From Clostridiales bacterium (GTDB taxonomy: Bacteria > Bacillota_E > Sulfobacillia > Sulfobacillales > JAIMBI01), in contig DAHVOH010000023.1 of assembly GCA_027318915.1 (NCBI GenBank), positions 1-43,464 on the forward strand: a stretch of DNA of 43,464 bases, read 5' to 3'. Under the pieces are notes generated by a model. That model was not told the origin of the DNA. It was given only the letters and a program-made list of their open reading frames with translations, and did not search any database. This document shows, in pieces, positions 8,632 to 16,397 of this stretch. The position numbers and the translations under genes are program-made. Positions within the stretch are counted from its first letter, which is position 1, and each line of letters opens with the position of its first letter.

Positions 8632-11082
8632 ATGTTTGGACAGTTTACCGAGAAGGCCCGCCGGGTGGTGATTTACGCCCAGGAAGAGGCGCGGCGCATG
8701 GGCCACAATTTTGTGGGCACCGAACATTTGCTGCTCGGGCTCATTCGTGAGGCCAACTCTCTGCCGTCGAAGGTTCTGCAGTCGTTGGGGCTGGACCTGG
8801 AGACCGTGCGGGGTGAGGTGCTGAAAGCCACGGGGCGCGGACCGGCCATCGGCCCCAACGAGGAAGTGGCCTTCACGCCGCGGGCGAAGAAGGTGGTGTT
8901 GGAGCTGGCGGGCGAAGAGGCGCGCGCTCTGGGCAACAGCTTCATCGGACCCGAGCACTTGCTCCTGGGCTTGATCCGGGAGGGTGAAGGCGTGGCGGCT
9001 CAGGTTCTGCTGGCGGCCGGCGCCGACTTGAACAAAGTGCGGCACCAGCTGGTGCACATGGCCGGAAGCCAGGGAGGGGGCGGCCAGGCCGGGGGCGAGG
9101 CGCAGCCGGTCAACACGCCCACCCTGGACCTCTACGGTCGCGACCTGACCCAGATGGCCCGCGAGCAGAAGCTGGACCCCGTGATCGGTCGCGACAAGGA
9201 GATCGAGCGCGTCATCCAGATTCTCTCACGGCGCACCAAGAACAATCCAGTGCTGATTGGGGAGCCCGGAGTCGGCAAGACCGCGGTGGCCGAGGGATTG
9301 GCGCAGCGCATCGTGGACGCCCGCGTCCCGGAGATCCTCAAGGATCGGCGCGTGGTGGCCCTCGATCTGGGCGCGATGTTGGCCGGATCCAAGTATCGCG
9401 GAGAGTTCGAAGATCGGTTGAAGCGGGCGATGAACGAGATTCGCGAGGCCAAGAACGTCATCCTGTTCATCGATGAAATGCACACCATCGTCGGGGCCGG
9501 CGCGGCGGAGGGCGCCATCGATGCCGCCAACATCCTCAAGCCGGCGCTGGCCCGGGGCGAGCTTCAGGCCATCGGCGCGACGACGCTCGATGAATATCGC
9601 AAGTACATTGAGCGCGACGCCGCGCTCGAGCGCCGGTTCCAACCCATCATGGTGGAAGAGCCGTCGCCTGAAGAGACGGTGCAAATCCTGGAAGGATTGC
9701 GGGATCGATACGAGGCGCACCACCGGGTTCAGATCACGCCCGAGGCCATTGCGGCGGCGGTGCGGTTGTCGGACCGGTACGTGGCCGACCGCTTCCTGCC
9801 CGACAAGGCCATCGATTTGGTGGACGAGGCCGCATCCCGGGTGCGCCTGAAGAGCTACGTGGCACCCCCCGATCTGAAGCGGTTGGAGGAGCGGTTGGAG
9901 GAGCTGCGCAAGGAGAAGGAAGCGGCCGTGCAGGCGCAGGAATTTGAAAAGGCCGCGCAGATGCGGGACGAGGAGCAGAAGCTGCGCAACCAGTTGAACG
10001 AGGAGACCCAGGCGTGGCATGCCCGACAGGGCAAGGAAGCCATCCTGGTGACGGCCGAAGACGTGGCGCACATCGTCTCCAGTTGGACCGGGATTCCCGT
10101 GGAGCGTCTGGCCGGCGAGGAGTCGGATCGCCTGCTGAACTTGGAGGATGAACTGCATCGCCGGGTGGTGGGCCAGGAAGAAGCGGTGCAGGCCTTGGCC
10201 CAGGCCATCCGCCGGGCCCGCGCCGGCTTGAAGAATCCGCACCGTCCCATCGGCTCGTTCTTCTTCCTGGGGCCGACCGGCGTGGGCAAGTCCGAGCTGG
10301 CCAAGGCGCTGGCGGTGTCGCTGTTCGGGGATGAAGACGCCATGGTCACCATCGACATGTCCGAATACATGGAGCGGCACGCGGTGTCACGACTGGTGGG
10401 GGCGCCTCCGGGATACGTCGGCTATGAAGAGGGCGGCCAATTGACAGAGGCGGTGCGTCGGCACCCCTACTCGGTGGTCCTGCTGGACGAGGTGGAAAAG
10501 GCCCATCCGGAGGTGTTCAACATTCTCCTGCAGGTTCTCGAGGAGGGACGGCTCACGGAGGCGAAAGGCCGCACGGTCGACTTTCGCAACACCGTCATCA
10601 TCATGACGTCCAATGTGGGCGCCGAGACCATCAAGAAAAACGGCGCCATCGGCTTCCTGCGCGACTCCGAGGCCGTGCGGTACGAGGACATGAAGGATCG
10701 CTTGATGGAAGAGGTCAAGCGCACATTCCGTCCGGAGTTCATCAACCGGGTGGACGAGATCATCGTGTTCCACAGTCTGGAGCCGCAACACCTTCAGCAG
10801 ATTGTCTCGTTGATGCTGCAGGAGGTGCGCGAGCGGGTGGAGGAGAGCGGGTATCACCTGGAGGTCAGCGACACCGCCAAGGCTCTGATAGCGCGGGAGG
10901 GCTACGATCCGACGTTTGGAGCGCGACCCCTGCGACGGGCCATCCAGCGCCTGATCGAAAATCCGCTGGCCGGAGAGCTGTTGGCCGGGCGCTATCAGCA
11001 AGGCGACACCATTTGGGTGGACACCGAGAACGACCACCTGACCTTCGGCAAGAATCCGGTGGTGGCCGAGGCCAAGGGCTAA
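8632..11082 (+). CDS. clpC: ATP-dependent Clp protease ATPase subunit ClpC
   Basis: Hsp100 unfoldase that feeds substrates to ClpP. The 816-residue protein has a double Clp-N domain (about residues 1-145). The first AAA+ module has Walker A GEPGVGKT near 210 and Walker B LFIDEMHT near 277. A middle UVR-type segment ([15 protein letters not shown] near 440) follows, then a second AAA+ module with GPTGVGKS near 548. Length and order match ClpC rather than ClpB, which has a longer coiled middle domain. The ATG at 8632 follows AAAGGAGG; an in-frame upstream ATG at 8614 lacks a site. Last gene of the CtsR operon, followed by a strong hairpin. Confidence 0.98.
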   Translation: MFGQFTEKARRVVIYAQEEARRMGHNFVGTEHLLLGLIREANSLPSKVLQSLGLDLETVRGEVLKATGRGPAIGPNEEVAFTPRAKKVVLELAGEEARALGNSFIGPEHLLLGLIREGEGVAAQVLLAAGADLNKVRHQLVHMAGSQGGGGQAGGEAQPVNTPTLDLYGRDLTQMAREQKLDPVIGRDKEIERVIQILSRRTKNNPVLIGEPGVGKTAVAEGLAQRIVDARVPEILKDRRVVALDLGAMLAGSKYRGEFEDRLKRAMNEIREAKNVILFIDEMHTIVGAGAAEGAIDAANILKPALARGELQAIGATTLDEYRKYIERDAALERRFQPIMVEEPSPEETVQILEGLRDRYEAHHRVQITPEAIAAAVRLSDRYVADRFLPDKAIDLVDEAASRVRLKSYVAPPDLKRLEERLEELRKEKEAAVQAQEFEKAAQMRDEEQKLRNQLNEETQAWHARQGKEAILVTAEDVAHIVSSWTGIPVERLAGEESDRLLNLEDELHRRVVGQEEAVQALAQAIRRARAGLKNPHRPIGSFFFLGPTGVGKSELAKALAVSLFGDEDAMVTIDMSEYMERHAVSRLVGAPPGYVGYEEGGQLTEAVRRHPYSVVLLDEVEKAHPEVFNILLQVLEEGRLTEAKGRTVDFRNTVIIMTSNVGAETIKKNGAIGFLRDSEAVRYEDMKDRLMEEVKRTFRPEFINRVDEIIVFHSLEPQHLQQIVSLMLQEVRERVEESGYHLEVSDTAKALIAREGYDPTFGARPLRRAIQRLIENPLAGELLAGRYQQGDTIWVDTENDHLTFGKNPVVAEAKG

Positions 11083-11103
11083 GGACCGATGGACTGTCGC
11101 ATG

Positions 11104-11139
11104 CAAGAGGCCGGCGGTGAGGCGACCGCCGGCCTCTTG
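11104..11139 (+). terminator. Hairpin after clpC
   Basis: A perfect 15-bp stem, CAAGAGGCCGGCGGT at 11104-11118 and its complement at 11125-11139, encloses a 6-nt loop. No U-tract follows. It begins 21 bp after the clpC stop and probably ends the stress operon. Confidence 0.75.
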
Positions 11140-11260
11140 GCGATCTGTGGTCCCGTCGGCGGTGCGGCAAGCAAAGCCGCGGCGGGCGCGCCATGTTGAG
11201 CACGCGGATCGGGCGGAGGGGCGGGTTTTGCCGACGGGCCGGGAGCAGGAGGCGAAGAAA

Positions 11261-11797
11261 ATGGACACGCTGTGGATCCGTCCGATTGAGATTCCGGCTG
11301 ACGGCGAGGCTTTGGAGCGTTTGGATACGGGCTTGACGACCGACAGGGTCTATGACGTTGCGGTCGACGACGATGGATTCCACCTGCGCGCTCATCAGGT
11401 GCCGCCCGTGACGAAACGCTATCCCCTCGAGGACTGGAGGGAGCCCACGCCCCCCTGGGAGGTCGGCTGGCTGGCCTGGCGGGAGGGCCGCCCGGTCGGA
11501 TTCGCAGCCGTCCGCTTCGAACGGTGGAACCGTCGGTTGGTGATTTGGCACTTGTACGTGGACCGCCCGGCACGGCGGTCGGGCGTTGCCCGCGCGCTGT
11601 TGGAGACGGCCACCGACTGGGGCCGTAGGCGGGGCGCCCACACCGCTTGGCTGGAAGTCAGCACGGTCAATTATCCCGCCGTTCAAGCCTATCGCGCGCT
11701 CGGCTACCAACTGTCCGGACTGGATCTGACCCTCTACCGGGGTACCGACGCGGCGGGGGAGGCGGCGCTGTTCATGACCAAGTCGTTGCAGCCATAA
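11261..11797 (+). CDS. GNAT family N-acetyltransferase
   Basis: Acyl-CoA-dependent acetyltransferase of 178 residues. The GNAT core is visible in the second half: a beta-strand/loop LVIWHLYVDRPARRSGVARALL holds the acetyl-CoA pyrophosphate-binding R-x-x-G-V/I-A signature. It is followed by the helix LETATDWGRRRGA and the late motif NYPAVQAYRALGY. The ATG at 11261 is preceded by CAGGAGG 8 bp upstream; the frame is open further 5' but without a site. It resembles streptothricin-type acetyltransferases in shape. The substrate is not evident. It sits between clpC and radA. Confidence 0.9.
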   Translation: MDTLWIRPIEIPADGEALERLDTGLTTDRVYDVAVDDDGFHLRAHQVPPVTKRYPLEDWREPTPPWEVGWLAWREGRPVGFAAVRFERWNRRLVIWHLYVDRPARRSGVARALLETATDWGRRRGAHTAWLEVSTVNYPAVQAYRALGYQLSGLDLTLYRGTDAAGEAALFMTKSLQP

Positions 11798-11917
11798 CCG
11801 CCGGGGACCACGGCTCTGCCCATCCGCGCCGGGGAGAGGAGGCACGCCGTCTCGGACCGAGCCACACCGGCCGGAGGATGGTCGGGGCGGCAGGAGCACG
11901 GCTCTTGGTGGCGAAAC

Positions 11918-12581
11918 GTGCAGCAGGAGGTGACGCCCCTGCGTGAGCGGGTGCAGTATGTGTGCCAGGTCTGCGGAACCTCCAGTCCGCGTTGGATGGG
12001 GCGCTGTCCCGGATGTCAGAGCTTCAACACGATGGTGGAGGAGGCTCCGGCGGCGTCGGTGCCCAGCCACCGGGCGGGATCGCCGGCCGCTCCGGTCCGA
12101 CTGGCCGAGGTGGCGGGCGGGGGGCCGGATCGGCTCTCCAGCGGCTTGGCCGCGGTGGACCGGGTGCTGGGCGGCGGAGTGGTGCCCGGTGCCCTGATCC
12201 TGCTGGGTGGGGATCCGGGCATCGGCAAATCGACGCTGATGTTGCAAGTGGCGACGTTGATGAGCCGCGACGGGCCGGTGCTGTATGCCACCGCCGAGGA
12301 ATCGGCGCAGCAGACGCGCCTTCGGGCGGAACGCCTGCCCACGGCGTCCACCGATCTGTATCTGTTGGAAGGGACGGATCTGACGGCTGTGGAAGCGGCC
12401 ATAGCCGGGCGTCGCTGGCGGCTGGTGGTCGTGGACTCGCTGCAAACCGTGAGCGATCCGGAGTTGGAGTCGGCCCCCGGGAGCGTCGGTCAAGTGCGAG
12501 CGGTGGCGGCGCGCATCATGCGGGTCGCCAAGGCGTCCGACACTCCCGTGTTTCTGATCGGGCATGTGAACAAGGAAGGGT
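11918..12581 (+). CDS. radA: DNA repair protein RadA, 5' exon
   Basis: N-terminal half of RadA, a RecA-like branch-migration ATPase. A C4 zinc finger (CQVCG at residues 16-20, CPGC at 30-33) is followed by the ATPase core with Walker A GGDPGIGKST near residue 100, and VVVDSLQT. The match runs to GHVNKEGS, then breaks. If read on without splicing, the frame ends at a TAG (12614-12616), giving a 232-residue truncated protein. The exon ends at T12581, where a group I intron begins. Start choice is uncertain: GTG 11918, GTG 11930 and CTG 11939 are in frame. AGGAGG at 11925-11930 would best serve CTG 11939 or a start nearby. Spliced RadA would be about 460 residues, the family's usual length. Confidence 0.9.
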
Positions 12582-13352
12582 CGAAGCGGCCCCGCGCGGT
12601 CGGCAACGCCGCGTAGTGACCGGGCTGTATGCATGAAACACCGAGAGCCGGGCGCGAGAGCCCCCGGCAGCGGTCAACGTGCAGGAAACGGGGGTAACCT
12701 TGGATCCTCAGAGACAATACGCCCGGCTCCCCGATATCTCCCTTTGGGCGGCCGCCGCCAAGGCGGCGCGCCGGCAGGGGCACCGTCTCGGCAGGGAGCC
12801 CCGCCTGGACTGGATCCGGTTGGCCCAAGGATGGGCAGTGCGGGACCTGGATCCCCGCTTTCTTCCGACCGAGCCCCTGAGTGTCGTGTTGGACAGCGGC
12901 GGCGGGCGCATCATGCTGACTCCAGCGCCCGTCGGCGGCACCGCGGGCGATTGGCGCTGGCCCGTCATCGGTCTTCGGTGGCAGGCGGGTCCGGCATTAT
13001 CCGGGGTGGCGGGAGCCGACGGGCCGCAGATCGAGTGCCACGTCGAGTTGGCGCGGTGCATGGGTCGGCGTGGGTGGCGGACGCTGGGACGGCTGTCCCG
13101 CCTGGCGGTGGTTCCCTCCGAATGGAGGGTGGCGCGGGTGGCTCAGGCGGTGGACGTGGTGGCGATGCTGGCCCGTATGCCGGATGACATGGTCCCGGAT
13201 GCGCGCGACTGGCCGACGCTCGCCCGTCTGTACCGCCACCGGGGCCAAGCCCTGCCGGGCCCGGCACTTCAACGGCCGTATGCGTTCTTGGAGCGGCGAG
13301 AGGGTCGCTGGGCATGGCCGGAGCCTATCGGGGATGAAGACAGTGTCCATGG
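12582..13352 (+). ncRNA. Group I self-splicing intron in radA
   Basis: The 771-bp insert folds into a group I core. P1: 12578-12583 with 12587-12592, with a U.G pair at the splice site. P10: 3' exon CGCT 13353-13356 with AGCG 12585-12588, the same guide strand. P2: CGCGG 12595-12599 with CCGCG 12609-12613. P3: GCCGGGCG 12647-12654 with CGCCCGGC 12720-12727. P4: 12660-12666 with 12689-12695. P5: 12667-12672 with 12678-12682. P7: G12711, bulged A12712, GACA 12713-12716 with TGTCC 13344-13348. P8: CCCCGATA 12729-12736 with TATCGGGG 13326-13333. P9.0 is 2 bp and P9 is absent. The 5' exon ends in U and the intron ends in G13352. The R-like (CAGAGACAATACG) and S-like (AAGACAGTGTCC) segments resemble small bacterial introns such as that of Azoarcus. 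P6 is unresolved. Splicing joins GGG-T and CG-CTC in frame. Confidence 0.9.
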
Positions 13353-13473
13353 CGCTCGCCGGTCCCCGGGTGGTGGAACATCTGGTGGATGTGGTGCTGA
13401 TGTTCGAGGGGGACCGGCAGCACTTGTTTCGCATGCTGCGGGGAATCAAGAACCGCTACGGGCCGACCAGTGA
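12700..13473 (+). CDS. Intron-encoded ORF of unknown family
   Basis: An ORF fills the loop of intron helix P8. The proposed TTG start at 12700 has GGGGG 5 bp upstream; GTG 12679 is also in frame. No stop occurs before 13473, so the frame crosses P8', P7', the 3' splice site and 121 bp of the radA exon out of phase with RadA. The sequence looks like real protein (LPDISLWAAAAKAARRQG..., LDWIRLAQGWAVRDLDPRF...). Position suggests a homing endonuclease, but I see no LAGLIDADG, GIY-YIG, HNH or His-Cys motif and no convincing PD-(D/E)XK. It may be a divergent, degenerate or novel endonuclease, or unrelated cargo. The true C-terminus probably lies before about 13325. Confidence 0.55.
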   Translation: MDPQRQYARLPDISLWAAAAKAARRQGHRLGREPRLDWIRLAQGWAVRDLDPRFLPTEPLSVVLDSGGGRIMLTPAPVGGTAGDWRWPVIGLRWQAGPALSGVAGADGPQIECHVELARCMGRRGWRTLGRLSRLAVVPSEWRVARVAQAVDVVAMLARMPDDMVPDARDWPTLARLYRHRGQALPGPALQRPYAFLERREGRWAWPEPIGDEDSVHGARRSPGGGTSGGCGADVRGGPAALVSHAAGNQEPLRADQ

Positions 13474-14071
13474 GTTGGGACTGTTCCACATGGCCCAGGC
13501 GGGGCTGGTGGCGGTTCCGGATCCGAGTCGCGCGTTGCTGGCCGAGCGCCCCCAAGGCGCTCCCGGATCCGTCGTGGCGGCCGTGCTGGAAGGCAGCCGG
13601 CCCATGCTGGTGGAGGTGCAGGCGTTGGTGGCCCGTGCGGTCGGTCTGCCGCGCCGGGTGGTGACGGGCATCGACGCGCACCAAGCAGCGCTGGTTCTGG
13701 CGGTGCTGGAGCGCTACGGGCGCCAGCGGCTCTATGACCGGGACGTATACATCAAGGTCACGGGCGGAGTCACCGTCGAGGACCCGGCCGTCGACTTGGC
13801 GGTCGCCGCCGCGGTCGTCTCGAGCCTCACCGGTCGACCTGTGGCGGATGACTGGGTCATTGTCGGCGAGGTGGGGCTCAGCGGGGAGATTCGGACGGCT
13901 CCGCGGATGGAAGACCGCCTGCGCGAAGCCGCGCAATTGGGCCTGCAGCGCGCGCTCACCCCGCCGGTGGAAGGCGGTGGGCGCATTCAGGTGCACGGCG
14001 TGCGGCGCATCGAAGCGGCGCTGCAAGCCCTGGGTCTGCCGTCCAAGCCCGCGGCGGACAATACTCTCTGA
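13353..14071 (+). CDS. radA: DNA repair protein RadA, 3' exon
   Basis: C-terminal half of RadA in the same frame as the 5' exon. Codons at the junction read G-S-LAGPRVVEHLVD. It holds the RadA-specific motif KNRYG (family KNRFG) and the C-terminal Lon-like domain with VKVTGGVTV-type strands (YIKVTGGVTVEDPAVDLAVA) and GEVGLSGEIR. Without splicing no good start precedes it. The Met in TCC-ATG-GCG at 13349 is intron-derived. The strong conservation of both halves argues against decay. A terminator follows at 14137. Confidence 0.92.
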
Positions 14072-14136
14072 GACTCCCATCCGCAGGATGGCGGTGGGGG
14101 TTCGCCACACGGCCGACCCCGGCGGATGTCTTCGCG

Positions 14137-14174
14137 AAGAGACCGATTCCGGACGCCGGAATCGGTCTCTTCTT
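14137..14174 (+). terminator. Rho-independent terminator after radA
   Basis: A perfect 16-bp stem, AAGAGACCGATTCCGG at 14137-14152 and its complement at 14156-14171, encloses the loop ACG. TCTTCTT overlaps and follows its 3' arm. It ends radA, 66 bp after the stop. Confidence 0.88.
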
Positions 14175-14369
14175 GGGGGGACGGGGGGAACGGCGCCGCC
14201 GAGCGGGCTCAAGACGCGGCGGTCGGGTTTCGGCCCGACCCGACCGAGGGGCGCTTGCAGTCGTTGGGGCGGGTCCTCAAATTCGATGCGGCATGATACT
14301 CTGGACCGCGGGGCGCATGCACAGCGCCCCGCCATGTCTCGTTCCCACACGTATTCGAGGAGGCTTGTG

Positions 14370-14957
14370 ATGTCGACGGCTTCGGTATTTGGGCCCCGCA
14401 CGCTCGCCGAGCGCTGGTTTCCGGCGCGGACGGCCTGGCGCGATCTCCTGCTGGTGATGGGTGGCGCGGCTCTGACGGCTCTGTTCGCCCAGCTGTCCCT
14501 GCGGCTTCCGTTTACCCCCGTGCCGCTGACCGGTCAAACGTTCGCCGTGCTGGTGACCGGCGCTGTGCTGGGCACGCGGCGGGGCGTTTCGGCCCAAATC
14601 GTGTACATCCTGGCGGGCCTGGTCGGGCTGCCCGTCTTTGCCGGGGCTTCCGGCGGGCTCCATCAATTGGTGGGTCCCAGCGGCGGCTATCTACTTGGCT
14701 TCATCGCCGCGTCGGGCGTCTTGGGCTACTTGGCCGAGCGCGGTTGGGACCGCGGTCGCCGTGTCGTTCTCGCCATGATCGGCGGGGAGCTGGTTCTCTA
14801 TGGATTTGGCGTCGGATGGCTGACCCTGTACACAGGCAGTTTCGCCCATGCGCTGCTACTGGGATTTGTGCCCTTCATCATCGGCGATGCGGTCAAACTG
14901 GCTGCGGCGGCCGGCGTCCTGCCCATGGCTTGGCGACTTACCGGGACCCGCCGGTAG
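14370..14957 (+). CDS. bioY: Biotin ECF transporter S component BioY
   Basis: Substrate-binding membrane subunit of an energy-coupling-factor biotin transporter, 195 residues with about six membrane helices. It carries the family landmarks LRLPFTPVPLTGQTFAVLVTGAVLG, where residues PVPxTxQ line the biotin site, and GPSGGYLLGF. The ATG at 14370 has GAGGAGG 7 bp upstream. No ecfA/ecfT genes are nearby; solitary BioY uses a shared module or acts alone. A BirA operator was not recognised upstream. Confidence 0.93.
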   Translation: MSTASVFGPRTLAERWFPARTAWRDLLLVMGGAALTALFAQLSLRLPFTPVPLTGQTFAVLVTGAVLGTRRGVSAQIVYILAGLVGLPVFAGASGGLHQLVGPSGGYLLGFIAASGVLGYLAERGWDRGRRVVLAMIGGELVLYGFGVGWLTLYTGSFAHALLLGFVPFIIGDAVKLAAAAGVLPMAWRLTGTRR

Positions 14958-15122
14958 GGCCAGCCTGCGCCACGGAGGCGCCTTGGGGGGACCGTGGGGC
15001 GCTGGGGCGACAGCGACCCAACCCGCCGTCCCCCCGCAGCACGCCGGCCCGCCCAACGGGCCGAGCGGCGCACCCGATACGCGCCTGGCCCAGAGGCGCC
15101 TTCGTCATCAGGGAGGCTTCGG

Positions 15123-15650
15123 ATGCAACGCGTGGCGATCGTGGGCTCGCCGGGCGCCGGGAAATCGACATTGGCCCGGCGACTGGGGACCATCACCGGC
15201 CTTCCGGTCCACCATCTGGATCAACTGTTCTGGCGGCCGGGCTGGGTGGAGACGCCGCGGTCGGAATGGGTGGCCGTCCAGGAGGCTTTGGTCGGCCGTC
15301 CTGCCTGGATTATCGACGGCAACTACGGAGCCACTCTGGACATCCGCCTGCCGGTGGCCGACACGATTGTGTTCTTGGATTTTCCTCGGGCCCTGTGCCT
15401 TTTCCGTGCGGTCAAGCGGGCGCTCGGCGCCTTCGGCCGCACGCGCCCCGACATGGCTCCGGGATGCCCGGAGCGACTGGACGGCCAGTTCTTTGCCTAC
15501 ATCTGGCATTTCCCGGAACATAATAGGCCCCAGCTCCTGACCCACCTGCAAGCGGCCCAAGCCCGGGGACAAGAGGTGGTGCGCCTGACCGGCCGCGCCG
15601 ATGTCGCGCGCTATTGCGCGGGCCTGGAGCAGCGAGGGGCGCGCCTCTGA
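15123..15650 (+). CDS. P-loop NTPase, adenylate-kinase/topology-modulation (FlaR-like)
   Basis: A 175-residue protein with Walker A GSPGAGKST at residues 8-16 and the sequence HHLDQLFWRPGW, typical of the group annotated as DNA topology modulation protein FlaR or adenylate-kinase-like. The middle has IIDGNYGATLDIRLPVADTIVFLDFPR, where the NMP-like site and Walker B (VFLDFP) sit. The ATG at 15123 has AGGGAGG about 8 bp upstream. The name is historical and the true substrate is unknown. It follows bioY after 165 bp and may be its own unit. Confidence 0.82.
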   Translation: MQRVAIVGSPGAGKSTLARRLGTITGLPVHHLDQLFWRPGWVETPRSEWVAVQEALVGRPAWIIDGNYGATLDIRLPVADTIVFLDFPRALCLFRAVKRALGAFGRTRPDMAPGCPERLDGQFFAYIWHFPEHNRPQLLTHLQAAQARGQEVVRLTGRADVARYCAGLEQRGARL

Positions 15651-15713
15651 CCGTGGATGCGGGGGCGTGAGCCTCCGTAGACTCCTCAGCCCGCTCGGGA
15701 ACGGCTTGACGGC

Positions 15714-16124
15714 TCAGGACAGGTTGAAAACCCCCAACGTCTTCAGTCGCGCCAAATCGCGGGTGACGATGTCTTCCAGCGAGATGTCGAACAGGGTTGC
15801 CAGCGCCGTTTGATAAAAAAGCAACTGCCCCAGTTCACTCTCCACTTCTTCACGGCAGCGCGAGCATAACGCGCCCTGGATATGCGAGTGGACGTACTCA
15901 TGCAGATCCGCGAGCTCAGCGTCGGCGGGAATTCGCTGCCGCTGGGCCTCGACGGTGATGCAGCCACAGACGGTGACGGCGATGGCGGTGGCTCGGGCCA
16001 GGCGGGCCTGAGACTCCTGGAGTTTGCTCATCACGTCCAGAAGGCTGCGGTGACGGATGAGCGCGTCATCCGCAACGGCCTGGAATTCTTGCAAAAGACC
16101 GGAACGTTCAGCCGACGATTCCAT
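15714..16124 (-). CDS. Conserved clostridial-type protein with cysteine motifs
   Basis: A 136-residue soluble protein. An N-terminal helical part (DALIRHRSLLDVMSKLQESQARLARATAIAV) leads to a Cys-Gly-Cys (CGCI) near residue 61. CSRCREEVESELG follows near residue 94, so four cysteines may bind a metal. The end reads DISLEDIVTRDLARLKTLGVFN. I recognise the layout as that of a small protein common in Clostridia, often annotated only as a domain of unknown function. The ATG at 16124 is preferred to one 33 bp upstream because GGGAGG lies 6 bp before it. It has a clear promoter and is divergent from yacL. Confidence 0.78.
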   Translation of the reverse strand: MESSAERSGLLQEFQAVADDALIRHRSLLDVMSKLQESQARLARATAIAVTVCGCITVEAQRQRIPADAELADLHEYVHSHIQGALCSRCREEVESELGQLLFYQTALATLFDISLEDIVTRDLARLKTLGVFNLS

Positions 16125-16155
16125 GACAACCCTCCCGCCGATTGGAAGTGCTCCC

Positions 16156-16185
16156 ATTATAGGGACCCCCCGTTTGCAGTGTCAA
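16156..16185 (-). promoter_or_regulatory. Sigma-A promoter for the minus-strand gene at 15714-16124
   Basis: Read on the minus strand, a perfect TTGACA (16185-16180) and a perfect TATAAT (16161-16156) are separated by 18 bp. The -10 lies about 31 bp upstream of the chosen ATG. Confidence 0.85.
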
Positions 16186-16342
16186 TTTGCTATTGTGGCG
16201 CGATTTCCAGGGCTTCCAGGAAGTCCCGGGACCCATGGCGGAAAATCAGGAGCTTCTCAGCAGGAGGGGTAGCGCGCCGTGCCTAAAAGCTGAGATGATA
16301 GGGAAGCCCGAGGGCGGGACGCGCATTGGCAATAGTAAATTG
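16183..16342. repeat. Inverted repeat in the yacL upstream region
   Basis: CAATTTGCTATTG at 16183-16195 and CAATAGTAAATTG at 16330-16342 are inverted copies with 12 of 13 matches, 134 bp apart. They are AT-rich in a GC-rich region. The left copy overlaps the minus-strand -35; the right lies 55 bp before yacL. They could be paired operator sites or the ends of a small element. Confidence 0.4.
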
Positions 16343-16397
16343 TGGGTATTTTTCCGCCGCCCGAAGGGAAAGCCACATCTGGAGGAGGTGACCCGGG

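Noticed and set aside
12582..13352. Intein in RadA
   Set aside because: The insert has several stop codons in the RadA frame and lacks intein splice residues, so it cannot be removed at the protein level.
12582..13352. Group II intron or transposon insertion in radA
   Set aside because: No GUGYG 5' end, no domain V-like hairpin near the 3' end, no reverse transcriptase, no terminal inverted repeats or target duplication. The group I pairings explain the ends exactly.
11918..14071. radA as a simple pseudogene
   Set aside because: Both halves are fully conserved and in phase, and removal of the insert gives an ordinary 460-residue RadA.
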